Origin: Acanthosoma haemorrhoidale
Lineage: Eukaryota; Arthropoda; Insecta; Hemiptera; Acanthosomatidae
Assembly (NCBI GenBank): GCA_930367205.1
Contig: OV884012.1
Coordinates: forward strand, 36,533,520-36,597,519
Direction of reading: 5' to 3'
DNA length: 64,000 bases
In this document: in pieces, positions 49,521-62,110 of the stretch
How positions within the stretch are numbered: the first letter of the stretch is position 1
Layout of the letters: every line of letters starts with the position of its first letter
The notes under the pieces: generated by a model
Databases searched by the model: none
Told to the model about the DNA's origin: nothing
The model's input: only the letters and a program-made list of their open reading frames with translations
Translations under genes and position numbers: made by a program

Positions 49521-49979
49521 CATAATGGGATCGAGATAAGGAACTGAAATCAACACTCAGCCCACTCAATTAACAGAGTGGTGGTTATGTGGGAACCCTT
49601 ATGCTGAATCATGAACTATAAATTACACTTAGTATATCATTAAACGGAACAATACTCAACATGTGTACATCCAGATGTATAGGTCATTACAAAAATAGAA
49701 GGTATAAAATAAACGTATTTCAAATGAATTCAATTATATACACAACTCTTTATTACAATGAAATATGTAGTATTACAGATAAGGGATACTAATATCATAA
49801 ACTTACAATCGTAAGAACATCGTTTGGGCATTTGTTCTGTTTAACCTTAAATGTTTATAACCCTACAGAAACTGTAACAGTCCTTCCTTAAAACTGAACA
49901 TATGATTTAAAAGAAAACAGTACATACCCATTAAATATACTGGTAACTTGTAGTGGACCCACTTTCTCTTTATAAACAT

Positions 49980-50248
49980 AACCGAAGCACCGTGCAGCCC
50001 CCTTCAGGGGCGGGGCCAGGTATGACCTGGCCGACTACAAACCAATGCCTAGTACCCCTAGGCTCGACCATAGGTAGACTCTCACTACCTTCCCGAACCC
50101 ACCCGCCTCCTTTAGGCATCCCACACCCCATATCCTTCTCATACATCTTAAAATGGGACTCCCCTTAGTGAAAGGCACCCATCAATCCAAAATAATTTTT
50201 CACATCCTATTTTTATAAGTTTGAGAGCTATGGAAAAAAACAACAACA
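49980..50248 (+). mobile_element. LINE 3'-UTR-only copy, family C
   Basis: Matches the end of the family C 3' UTR at 46030-46235: CCTAG-nnn-CTAGGCTC, a C-rich CACACTCC/CACCTCC stretch, and the ending ATAAGTTTGAGAGCTATGGAAA. The tail is A-rich followed by (CAA)n at about 50238-50250, unlike the (AT)n tail of the copy at 46.2 kb. Confidence 0.55.
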
Positions 50249-53200
50249 ACAATAGTTGTTCTATATATATATTATGTATATAGATACATCATGTTATTAA
50301 CTCACTAAACACTACAATTAATATTCAAAACAGAACTCAAAGCTTAACAACAACTTCTTTCGATTCCACTTCCAACCCACTTCAAATCCCTCTCACATTA
50401 TCTTTTCTAACCAAAAAACCTTTGTTTTTTTCCACCCGCCACTGTATCATGATGGTGGGTTTACCGAAATTTAGCCTCCTTGGTAAAATGGAACATTCGC
50501 CAGAGCATACAGACAAACCAATAAAACCCTAAAAATAGACATATCGAATTCTCCTTTCTCTATGTTAGAGTAATTTATTTAAAAATTAATTGTTTATAAC
50601 ACAAAAAACAATAAATTCATTCAACAATAATACAAGAAAATCATTTATATTCAGAAATGCTAGGGAATGTAAAAAATAGAAAGCCTCCCTGTAGTATTTA
50701 GCAAGGAGGTTACATCGGGAGCGAAATACTTGAGCACCTATTCCCAGTAGCCGTGACAAAGGTTTTATTAAAAGGGAGCATTGGGATCGCAGTGAAGTCC
50801 CAATCGATTGTAACACATCCATTGGGACCGGAGCCCTAACAAATGCAGGTAGGAATCAATTATACACAGAGTGCACGAGTATGGGCTCCAATATGTCTCT
50901 GATGCGGTGTCGATGTTCGTTTGTGCTCTGATTCATCACCGCATCAACTTCACATGAACCGGTACCTAGCAGCTTCTTTTTATTCAGATTCTGGCTACTG
51001 TGGCTTTCCATCCCTGTTTTCCGATAACGGAATTTTCCTCGGCTGCCGAGCGGAAACCGCCATTTCCACAGTCCCCAATGTGCCACGGTGTTACGAATGT
51101 CCTCGTCCACAACCGTGCGAGATATTATCAGAAAAATTCGTCGTGTTTCCTTTTATTAATAGTACATTCCTGGTATCATATCGAACTACCGTACATAATT
51201 TCTTGACAGTTCAAATATAACTGGTTAAGTTCAAATATAACTGGTTAAGTTCAAATTGCGAACATGATATAGATAGAGTACTAACAAACAAAACACAAGT
51301 TATATCAGGATGATGAAATATTTAAATTTACACCCTACTCCAATTGTTTTAATACTAAGTAACTAGATTATGAATTACACTTAACGATCCATTTTCAAAA
51401 TACAAAATGATTTCCTATTTTATAAAAAAAGATTATTTTCAAGGATTTGATATATATTTTTTTTTTTAAACCATAATCGATTGTTGTCACACGCATGTAC
51501 GTGCTTCTGTTCTGGTCTTTGTGATGTTGAATATATAAATATTGTTGTTGCGAACACGATTTAATAACAGAGTTATTCGCTACTTACAGTAATAATAGAT
51601 AATATATTGAAAATTTAACAAAAAATTACATAGTGCTAATAAGGCTGCCAAGATCCTTAATTTGATTCCTATTGAAGTTATCGAAAATATATTTAACACA
51701 AACTAATTAATTAGTGACATTTACTCATTTTTCATGGAGATGGTTATATTTGTCATGTCTTTCCAGTGACAAAGACCCTGGACTTACAAAGAGCTTAGAA
51801 TGATTGGACAGTAATTTCACACGCGTTGAAAATATCAGGGTTTCGGAATTTAATACAAATTAACGAACCTCTAATAACTAAATGTACTATGTGTCACTTG
51901 AAATATGAGGTAGTAAGACTATCAGCGTAGAGTTTCCTAGGCCGAACTGCTGATGTTGACCGCCGCACAATATGACTAAAGTAAACAAAAAACATCCCGG
52001 GGAAGACACCTGCTTAACATTCTGGCAAGAAGACACAGCCGGCCAATAGCCCATCAATAGATAACAATCTTAACGGCCCCAACACACGAGCAGTGAGATC
52101 TGAACCAGGGCCAAGTCATTCCCATTCGGCCAGTACTCTTCGTCTGTGAAATTCATTCCAACTGTCCAACCATAGCGGTAAAATCTCGGCAAAGAGGGTG
52201 CAGTTCAAATTTCTTTTGTACAAAAGGTGGACTGTATAAATGGGAAAACTTAAAATGTGGTAAAATCACCGGGAAAATGGACATAGTTAGTATAAAGTTA
52301 TATTGAAGAAAAAGTTACAAAGCATATGGGTATTATCGACAAGAAGTGGATCTTCAGTTAGGATCAATTCTTTACTTGAACTCTAGGCTTTAAGTAAAGT
52401 GCAAAGAATCCAAGCCTATTGCAATCTTTGTTTTGTCAGGGATTTTACTTAACCACTTCGGTTAGTCAAAATTATTTTCTAAAAAAAAAATGAAATGTAA
52501 ACAAGCAAGATTTAAAAAACCCTCATTTAAAATTTGTTTGACGTGCAGCAAAGCGATTTTCATTTTTGGGAGTCTCATTGTCTGCTATGCGCCTAACATG
52601 AACTGGCACGTCTTCATCAGTAGCTTTTCAATAATTTTACAGTCGTCAGGAGGCAACTATTTACTGCAACAGTTATGTTTAGCAATAATAATGATTTGGT
52701 AGGGACCTCAACACGTCATATTTGTCTGCAAGTCTTCGCTGTTTGAGGGATATGAATACGACCTTCTTTTCAATCAAAGAGACGGCGATTGAATTAATTT
52801 TGTTATGCATTGGCTTAAGGTTTTCGGCCTTTGATAATGTATTTGTAAAATAAATATTAATACTTCATGATTATGATAATCATAATAAATTAACATGTTA
52901 TGTTATAGTAGAGCAAGGTTGTTTTTTTGTTTTTTTAATACATCCAATTCAGTTAGTTAACGGTATGGGATTTTGAATTTTGACTGAAATTTAAAGTTAT
53001 GGTTGGCGTGTAGTTTTTTAAGTAAATGAAGGAACTATGCGTGGATGTAATAAGTTATGGATGACTGCCAAAACTCATTTAAACTTATCCATGGTTATCT
53101 TATCTACATAACAGTATGGTTGGTGGACACTAAACGATGAATTATTATCATATGAAATTCAATCACAATTTAATAAATAATTAATAAGGAATAAATTATA

Positions 53201-55510
53201 ATCCGAGGAACTTTAATCAGCATTGAAAACAGCTGGGGCAGTTGAAGATCCGAATAGACGTTTGTGCTTTTAAGGAAAATGAGAAGACAAAGTTTCAGCT
53301 TGAAATGATGGCTTTAATAAAAAGAGGGAAAATGGTAAGCGGGCTCTGGGGGTGGGGAGGGGAGCCTACCCGAAAACTTTTCACTTCTGGGCCAGCGCAA
53401 CCCTTCTCTACCCCTGAATTGTCAAGTAATTACACTCCTTCCATTGTTTAGTCGTTAGGGCAGTTGGCAAATTGTTTACTTCTGTCATTTATCTTTTAAC
53501 TGTCTTATATAAATCCTTGGATTATTCTAGGAAAAGATCCCTATTCTGGGATTAATAACCGACCACGAAGAGAAAACGGAACACAGTCTGGTCTCCATGA
53601 GTGTGCGTGCGTGTGTGTGAACGACACAGCTTGTCAAAACGATCAGGTCTATCTGAAAGTTTAATGATGAATTTCAAAAGAGGCTTTGCTTTGAAAACAA
53701 TAACGGACAGTAATAAAAAAACAAAAATGAATCTAAAAAATTTGCTTTTCTCTAGTTTGTAACATTTCACAAGACACTTCAGTAGATATATAGGATTTAA
53801 ATCCATCGTTCAGGTCACATATAAGAAGTCAGAAAATGTTCAATGGTTAGCCATGAAATTAGATATGAGTGAACGAATTTGTTGAGAATAATTAATATCT
53901 ATAATATATTTCCACAAGACTATTTATTAATTATTAACCCTTTAACTGATCAACCGTTTTATACACGTTATTATCTGACAAAATGTTTACTTTTTTATAT
54001 TTACCTCTTACCATCATATTTCATATTTTATTGAGAAACATTGCCACACTTTTTATAAAATATACTTCTTTAAAACACCTACTTTCGAAACGCCATCCAT
54101 AAATAAAAATTACGAAAGTACTAACTTTTTTTTTTTTTATCAGCATAAGGAGATTTCCCTACAAAGACTCTCTCTACCATAAAAAGAAATTTTGAAATGC
54201 AACAATCGAAATTTCTCCATCTATATTTGAATATTTCTAGTCAATTTTTACAATTTGTTTTGGCCATGGTGGTTAATGGTAGTCTCTAGATATTTTTCTA
54301 AGTCCATTAAATTACTTACAGATAATTCCACAAAAAAAAAAAGTTCCATATCCAAACATGGAGAGTTGTTGATTGATGTCATATTCTGTTAAACCTCTGG
54401 GTAAAAAACTACCTCTTTGATATAATTAAAAAATAAAAATGAAATAGCAGAGTCACTGATTCAAGGGCCAAGCAATATATTAGCAGATCAGGAAGTGAAA
54501 TAGAATTCACGATTATCATTGATTTCCACCAAACGGTTATTGATTGGTTGTCATAGCAACAGTCATCGGCAACTATTGGGTCCTGTTCGCGGAAAAATAA
54601 AATATGTAGTTCACTAAGGATCATTTGATAACAGCGGCCGCCCAAGAACGTTAACAATTCAATTTCATTCCCGCCTGTGATCGTAAATTATAGCACATGG
54701 GACATTCAAAGGAATGATTCCTCATTTTCACGGTGGCTAGATAAGCGAGTATCTGCATTTCCTCTATTCATTGTAATATTGTTATTGTTATTATTGTATC
54801 ATTATTATATTTAAGATTTTTTTTAAAATATTATTTAAAAAGACAAAAAGACCAATTACTCAATAATACAGAAAAATAATTGCTACTTTTTCGAATCAAA
54901 TTATTAATTGATAATCATATTTCATCGAGCTGGTAGTATGTCATATTTCTAAGAGTACACAAAATGGCCAGAGGTGAAAGACAGACAGAAGTATTTGTGG
55001 TTATGAAAAATAAAAAAACTGTAAAAATACTCGTTTCCCCACTTTGGAAATTAGTTGCACTTCGGGATAGTTCAAGGGAGCTATCGAAATAACTAACCAC
55101 TTAGCTAAAGCACATACATTTTAGAGTTTGACAACTTGTCCAAAGCATGACCTGAAACCGACCAAACGGAAATAGTTGGTACATCCGGTCACAGGCAAAG
55201 GTCGAACAACAACGATATAGTTTCATTATTGGAATGGGAGGGCCATGGCCGGTAGAGAGGAAGCCCTTGGTATCAGAGCGGAGCGCTGACCGGTCAGGCA
55301 GTGGACAAAGTTCACGCCGACTTTGTCAAGTGTGAAGTCCTAGCTTACTGCGGACCTCCTTTAGTGGCCGATCACTCCCCACCAAAAGTGAAATGTCAAC
55401 TTGGAAACAAAGCTTCTGGGCAGCAGTGATTGTCCCAACGATCCTTTGTGCGGAGCCTACAGCTGTCAACTTCCCCAAAAAGGTATAATAAGCAATATCG
55501 TAAATAGGTA
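50249..55510. other. Gene-free stretch
   Basis: No supported gene. 50921-51220 has overlapping frames on both strands in a GC-richer patch with no recognisable domain. An imperfect (TG)n run is at 53601-53619. 55240-55470 is GC-richer. Confidence 0.4.
51210..51256. repeat. 20-bp tandem repeat, 2.35 units
   Basis: TTCAAATATAACTGGTTAAG occurs twice in perfect tandem (51210-51229, 51230-51249), followed by a partial TTCAAAT. Confidence 0.95.
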
Positions 55511-55793
55511 GTATCGATATACAAGAGCATACTCAGACCTGCTCTGCTGTATGGTGCACCGCTTTTTCATCTGACGTATACGACAGCTCGGCGGCTCCAA
55601 CAATGCCAAAACTATGAGTGAGCTTCACGAGATCTTTGGTTTGCCTACGGTCGATGAATTCATTCAACGCAGATATATCAAATTTTTCGACTACCTACAA
55701 TACTTGACAAACCCGGTGTTTAATAAGATAACCCCCGCTCCGTTCCCCTATCGATGGCAAAACGCAGTGGAGGCAGGAACGCTTTGGTCTTAG
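55511..55793 (+). pseudogene. Broken LINE reverse-transcriptase C-terminus (family A-like)
   Basis: The first frame reads a SIYKSILRPALLYGAPLFHL segment and a following RRLQQCQNYE, then a stop. A second frame resumes with ELHEIFGLPTVDEFIQRRYI, then KFFDYLQYLTNPVF and a final RWQ segment to TAG 55791-55793. Relative to the copy at 1371, about 15-20 codons are missing between QNYE and ELHEIF, so a deletion caused the frame break. Confidence 0.78.
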
Positions 55794-56040
55794 GTTCTAG
55801 TTTTTAAGTTTCGTTGGTAAGATTTCCGCACTGTAAACCGAAGGTGAGCCCCATTCGCCTAGTCCTGTATATTGTTTATTGACTTTTTAACTTCAAATAG
55901 AAAATTGTTTTTGTAAATATTACCTCCTTCAAATGCATCTGCGCATGGAGGTAGAGGAGAACATTGTAAATCTTGTACATTGAAGTTTGTTCATCTTTTT
56001 GTAAAAATGTTGATAAATTAAAGGGTTTTGGAAAAAAAAA
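55511..56040 (+). mobile_element. 5'-truncated jockey-like LINE, related to family A
   Basis: A C-terminal LINE coding remnant (55511-55793), a 3' UTR with GGTGAGCCCCATTCGCC, also present in family A, and an end of AAATTAAAGGGTTTTGG followed by an A run (56031-56040). The coding similarity to family A is clear but diverged, so it is a separate subfamily or an older copy. The 5' boundary is approximate. Confidence 0.8.
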
Positions 56041-57442
56041 ATAAAACATAGTATTGCTGAGTATTTCAGTCATTTGGTATCAGGGCCAAACATAGATATC
56101 AGTCTAATCAGAACTAGATAGACATGTTCACGGGAATACGTCATTGTGGGTCAAGGGCACGGTGGTCATACACAGCTCCACTGGGCGTGGGGGGTAGAGT
56201 GGAGATGACTAGCCTTATCGAGGTCTGCGTCACCTGTGGTAGCCATATTGTATGCCATTAAACCTCATTTAGGATAAACATCGGGAGCCTTATTCGCCAG
56301 TTACTGCTGTTCGATTACCTTGACATTATAGCACTTGAAGTTGGTGTCAAGTAGTGGTGTGCAGAGCCGTAACAAAGAGAAGTACAGAGGAACATTATGA
56401 CCAGAGGTACTAGACCAGGTGAGTGTATTCTTTCCTTATCTCCCGCGTGTGGCAAGATTGTGACAATCCATAGTATACTTATAGTCCACTTATAGACTAT
56501 ACATTATAGTCCACTTATTGCGGTATTGGGTATTTTGACGTGTACAATCATTATTAGACAATAATTAATTAATATCCCTCGTACGAAATTTTCGAGATTG
56601 TGACTAAAACCCTCAAGATTGAAGTTGAGAAGCATACAAGCAAAAATATAGGAGAGATGAGCCCATCGCCCGGTTACAGGAGTGGGAAACTTAAAAGCTA
56701 TCTTAAAACCAAGGCAAGCTCAACTCAGTAGTTGGTAGTAGTGCTCGGTAGTGCTAGTCGTAGCAGGCGGTCTTGCTTATGGGCAGATACCATGTTGATG
56801 AAAAGCGGCTGGTCACGTGGTTCAACGAATCGAAGGAAACGTGAATACTTCTGCTTCATGAAGGTCTTTGTACGTCTAATAATCCAGGCAAGTCAAAAAC
56901 TGTTAATAGTCTTCGCTAAGCAAGCAATTCACATCATTTACTTGTTCGGTGCTCCTCTAGCAATATATGTTCTTTTTCTCTTGGCTGTACAGTCTTCAAC
57001 CCGATTTGTGCTGAAGAGCTTGATTGAATTTATTTTGACAGTTCATTCATTTCATTTTAATCGAAAAAGAGTGCGAGCAAGTTAGCTGATTTCTAAACCA
57101 TACGGGAGAGGATCACAGTTGATTCAGTTACTCATGGGATTACAAGAAACCTGGCCCGAAAAAATCAAAATTACCTCCTATATTGTTTGCATGAATTCAT
57201 TCTAGGCATGGTAACATGAGAGGGACGTTGAGTAGTAAGAAATTCGTCATAAAAGTGTAGTTATGTAGTTACTTAAAAGGTTCAAAATTGAGTAAAGGAG
57301 AATTTCCACTATAAAAAAGCAAATTACAAAGTCGTATACAGGACCCCTAAGGTTTTTGGAGCTCATACTGTAGTAAAATTGACTCCTAGATGTCATCTAT
57401 TAACACTGGAATATTTGGAACCTCTGTTTTGTTATTTTGTAG
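56041..57442. other. Gene-free stretch
   Basis: No supported gene. The 117-codon frame at 56732-57085 has no recognisable domain. Confidence 0.35.
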
Positions 57443-57547
57443 CGTGAAAAACTGGCGGAACGTGAACTATTGGACGAAGTGTGTAGGTCTTTTAATATGA
57501 AAAATTATCTTCACATGGATGCAGGCTTTGTTTTGTTTTCTCAGTAA
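57443..57547 (+). CDS. Candidate terminal coding exon (hypothetical)
   Basis: A 34-codon frame follows directly after a pyrimidine-rich tract and TTTTGTAG, a good 3' splice-site context. It ends in TAA 57545-57547. The peptide begins REKLAERELLDEVCRSFN, charged and helix-like, and unlike the Phe/Ile/Asn-rich chance frames around it. No partner exon was identified and no family is recognised. It could be the last exon of an intron-rich gene, or chance. Confidence 0.2.
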   Translation, partial: REKLAERELLDEVCRSFNMKNYLHMDAGFVLFSQ

Positions 57548-60529
57548 TTTATTATTATTCAGATATTTATTCAGAAATAACAACCCCAAAGCATAGACCT
57601 ATCTTGATATTGTCTTTTTGATTTTCATTTTATATAATTTACACGTATTTAATCAATTGTCCTGTAAATTGTGATTTAATTGTATCTTTGATATGACGAA
57701 TTTTATCCAATTATATATCAAACATTCAGAAATACTCAGTTAATGTAAAGTGAGGTAACATTTAAGACCTCTATCGAATAAAAGACTACTATTAGGATCC
57801 TATATAATACAGCCTGCCTCACCGCTACTGGAAGCTAATAATTCGAAATATATAACATAAAGGGATAATATGGCACACCTGCCAGAAAGCACCCGTATAG
57901 GAAATTATAGGAGGCAGAGCTAGCATGCACGAGCGGCTTTCAAATAAATCGACTACAGGCCCGACACGGACTCGACGCGTGGCCCCTGTTGTCCACATTG
58001 TCCACGTGTGTGTTCACTTAGTCGTATCCTTGAAATAATCTTTAACTGACAATAACCTAATACACATGGAATAAAGTAAATTTTAATAAAGTTCTGAAGT
58101 ATGTAACGTTGAGAAATATACACAAAAAGCTAATAGGATATAAACCCTTATGTGCCTTATTTAGCTTAAAGTTGGTTTACATATCTTAGCCACCTAAAAG
58201 CACTGAGCGAGGCCCAACTGATTTCTGAAATTGTTCTGAAGGTCTGTTCAACATTTGCAACATTATAGAAGAAAAATATTTCTGAAAGCGTACAAGGGTT
58301 GTTAGGAAATATTGAAAATACTTCAGAGAAAACATACATGTACCTAAAGTTATCAAAATCATTTAAATAGATATAACTTTTAAATCGTTAATAAAATATT
58401 ATAACGCCCATTAACGGAGTAGACGAATCTAATGTACCAATAAATAAATAATTTATTTAATTAAAATGATAAAGAATTTAATATCCTATTAGGAAATTCC
58501 ACTAACCTCAATGTTTGAAGACGTGTAGTACAATCGGAGTTAAACTATCTAAAAAAGATAAAAAAAATAAATTAAATGTGATATACAAATTATTCTAACT
58601 AGATAAGTTTCTACTATATTAAAAATCTAGTATTTTCTAGCGACGTGAAACACATGCCACATAAAGCTGACATGACAAATATTTGTCATTAACTATTGTT
58701 AATAGCATTATTTCTTCATTAACAATACATTTATTTTTTCTTCGAGGTTTTGAATTAAAATTTAAGTTATCGGAAGGAGGTAGCCATCAACAGAATGAAA
58801 ATCTATTCAAGTTATTGTAGTTGTAATATCACCATCCTAAATTTAAATGCATATTTATGAACATTGGAAGTGCATATGGTAGGCAAACATCAACTGGCAA
58901 AAGTTCATAACCAAGGCAAAACTATTCCAATATTTTTCAATTTTAGTAAAATTTCGATAAATACCTCAAAATTAAAAAAAAAAATTGTCTGTACAGTTCT
59001 TTTGTATCCCATAAGTACATTACATAAAATCGCACAGTGATTTGTAAGCTTAATTTCATTCAAGATATATCCATTCATTCGAGCTAGCTGGATCAAGAGG
59101 TCCTTATAGACTTTCTCTCCGTCTTGGTTTCTCACGCAATCATTGGTGATATGTTGACTGGACTTCCATAACATGCCTGAGCTAGACTAACCGTTGCTTA
59201 TGGATAGCGGTCAGTAGAGACCCTTTTCCTATATTTCTACGTCCAGTAGCCTTCCTCAAGAACATTATTTCAGTTGCGTGGATCCTGCCCTCAAGTTTCT
59301 TAATACTTGGACAACACGTGTAAGGAGAAGTAATACTTACTTGAGAATGGTAATCTTATTTCCCATCTCTAACCACCCTCTTGTCTATGATAGAATTTTA
59401 TATTTTTGTTATTTCATATATTCAAACATATTTTTAAGAGGATATTGACAAGAATAGTAATAAACGTAATGAACGCTACGAAATCATCAGTAATGAAATT
59501 AATAACTATTTATAATACACATCACCAAGCCAAGGTAGCCATTTTTTTATAGATTTTATTACATATGAATAATGCTTTATTTATTAATTTTCGCGGCTGA
59601 GAAAAAGTAGTTTCTACCTTAGGTGTGCTATGGCTATTTCAACATTCTACGCTGAAGCTTATCTTTATACGAAACAACCCCCAAAAGACCCACAAAACAA
59701 AGTATGGTCGTTTAATACTCACATTGTTATCCTCCCACTAATCAGTATTTAGGTGATTTAAAAAAATGTTTCTAGAAGCATTGTCTTCAAACTTAACTTA
59801 TACAAAAATACGGTACAAAACTCCATGAGTGGGTACACTGTACGGGATTAAACTATAGGTATCAGACTAGAAGCATGTTAAAGTTTTTATTGTGTGAGAT
59901 TTAGCTGATTGTGGTTATAAACTGCTTAGGATAGAATTTCTGGAAGAATATAGCTTTTTTTTTTTTTAGAACCTTAAACCTTCCGTGAATTGAACAATTA
60001 CTAGCGAAATGGAAATTGTATTGTAAACTAAATACTATGGGAACAAGCCTGGCTTAATTTTTTTTTTAATTTTATCATACAAAGAAACAAAAGTTTAATT
60101 TTATACTTTACCGCATCACATTAATGCACACGGTTTTCAATTAAAAATTAAATAATGGTTTTGAGTATCCATCTCAAATCGCAACTTTCACCTTATAACT
60201 ATCATTTCGCATCTACTGGTGATACTGTTAAAAATCTACAATCTATTTCTTCAAGGGGTTCGTAATTTTAGAGAGATTCTTTTATTCCAGTTCGCAGAAG
60301 GGTAACATAGATAGACGCATCAACGTAGATTAATTTAACCATTAGATACCCTAGAGCAAAGAGCAATAGGTAGAAACTCGTCACTGAGCGAACCGCAGTG
60401 GCTACAGAGCACACTCCCAAACCTCTTCGATGAAGTGTAGGACATGGCCTTAATGGGCACAATTTGCCGAGCTCCCGGTAGCAAACAGACCAGGAGACGG
60501 ATGGTGGAGGACGTGGAACATTAGCCGCG
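57548..60529. other. Gene-free AT-rich stretch
   Basis: No gene, RNA or repeat that I can support. Confidence 0.4.
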
Positions 60530-60745
60530 ATGGATGAGAGGGAAGACAGCCTGCTCCTGCTGTTGAGTGATTACCTTGCGACACTTAACTCTGTTAGTAC
60601 TGAGGCCGCCTCGTTAATCCCTCCTCCTCTTCCGGGGGCTATTAATAAATTAACTCACTTTTTCATAACTCACGGAAATATTAACCAGTGGCCTGATGCC
60701 TTGGGTCGGAATCCTATCAACGGTACCCTGGCCACGCTGGGTTGA
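60530..60745 (+). CDS. Hypothetical 71-codon ORF
   Basis: It starts at ATG 60530 in a reasonable context (CGCGATGG) and ends at TGA 60743-60745. Base composition is near 50% GC, well above the surroundings. The peptide has an acidic start, a leucine run (SLLLLLSDYLATL), a PPPLPG turn and a polar C-terminus. I recognise no family. The GC-rich patch starts upstream at about 60420 and ends at the stop. It could be a short gene, a first exon, or a decayed mobile-element ORF. Confidence 0.25.
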   Translation: MDEREDSLLLLLSDYLATLNSVSTEAASLIPPPLPGAINKLTHFFITHGNINQWPDALGRNPINGTLATLG

Positions 60746-61131
60746 TAAATATCAGAGGAATGTTTATATATTATATAATACTAGCTAAGATAAAGCCTCA
60801 CTAATTCCGATTTCATTTGTTTAATAGTACTTCATACCAATCCAATTAGTTTTTCACTAATCATGAACTATACTGCACTATTTATTATATATATATATAG
60901 GACATATGGACTACTATTTTTTTTTTATGAATTGTTAGGTGTACATAATTGAGTAGAGTAGAACTGTTTGTTCACTGAAAGAAGGGGCTTAGGTTGATGA
61001 AAGAGAGTTAGTGATTTTTTATCAAATTTATTAATAGGCTAAGTTTCAACATACTATGTATGTCTGCATCAGGTCCTGATTACAAGAAAGGAATGTAGGT
61101 CTTAAACAGGATTGGTGATGATTAATTAGTA

Positions 61132-62040
61132 GTCCGCTGTGGCTTAGAATATTCTAATTACTATCCAATAAAAGCAGGAGTTCCACAGGGCAGTGTCCTG
61201 GGCCCCATCCTCTATAACTTATACACCGCTGATGTCCCCTCTACCCCCAATACATTCCTGGCAACATTTCTAGATGACACTGCTTCCTGTTATCCCACCC
61301 ACACCTCGATATAGTATCCCATAACCTTCAAGAACCCCTTGATAAGATCGAGTATTAGTGCAACCAATGGCGGATCAAAGTTAATGAAGCAAAACATTAC
61401 TTTAACTCTCTACCGCAAGTCCTGACCACCAGTTGTTTTTAATTCTATTCCTCTCCCTGTATCCGAGACAGTACGGTACTTAGGCTTCCATCTCGACAAA
61501 CGACTGACCTGGAACCCACATACGAGACTAAAAAGACAAGAACTAAACAGACGCTTTGGACAACTGTACAGACTACTTCAAAGGACATCCCATCTTTAAA
61601 TAGAAAATAAATTACTAATTTACAAAAATGCACTAAATCTAATCTGGACATACGGAATAGAGCTATGGGGGGACAGCAAAAAAGTCGAACATCAAGCGTA
61701 TCCAATCCTTTCAATCCAAAGTCCTGAGAACAATAGTAAATGCCCCTTATTATGTCAGCAACAAAACCCTTCATAATGATCTGCATATACCCTACATTCT
61801 TGAACTTATCCTTTCCAAGCTTATAAAATTCCATAGTAAATTCTCCAACCACCCTAATTCCCTAGCACAGTCATTGCACTTCACCACTCATCTCTATACT
61901 CCTCCTCGGAGACTGAAACGGCAGTGGCCTCGTAACCTGCTATACTACGTAACAGTGGGAGTCCTAGCAATGGCCAGTTTCTCCTATCATGTCCTGATCG
62001 TCTATGGCTGTCGCGCTCTTGGTCATCCTTGACTGGTTCG
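61132..62040 (+). pseudogene. Degenerate jockey-type reverse transcriptase (family B)
   Basis: In order: VRCGLEYSNYYPIKAGVPQG and then SVLGPILYNLYTADVP, the strongly diagnostic RT motif of jockey-clade LINEs; FLATFLDDTA, the palm catalytic motif, where the usual FADDTA carries Leu for Ala; a stop at 61311; NQWRIKVNEAK in another frame; VRYLGFHLDKRLTWNPHTRL, the YLG motif; and NKLLIYKNALNLIWTYGIELWG, the thumb-side segment. The rest, to the MASFSYHVL segment, matches the copies at 3.0 and 23.2 kb. Several stops and frameshifts make it inactive. Minus-strand frames here (61445-61852) are shadows. Confidence 0.85.
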
Positions 62041-62110
62041 AATCCATTGATGCAGCTGATGGAGGAACGTAGGGGACATCCGAAGACTCCACTTCCTCTC
62101 TGTGGATAGC
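61132..62110 (+). mobile_element. Jockey-like LINE, family B, longest copy
   Basis: This covers the RT palm and all sequence downstream to the 3' coding end shared with 2809-3140 and 23070-23365. It is 5'-truncated near 61132. The 3' limit is uncertain, and AT-rich 3' UTR may run to about 62245. No target-site duplication was found. Confidence 0.82.

Noticed and set aside
50856..51220. Overlapping frames on both strands in a GC-richer patch
   Set aside because: Both strands are open over the same bases and neither shows a recognisable domain.
61445..61852. 135-codon minus-strand ORF
   Set aside because: It is antisense to the family B LINE coding region, whose plus-strand motifs are clear.
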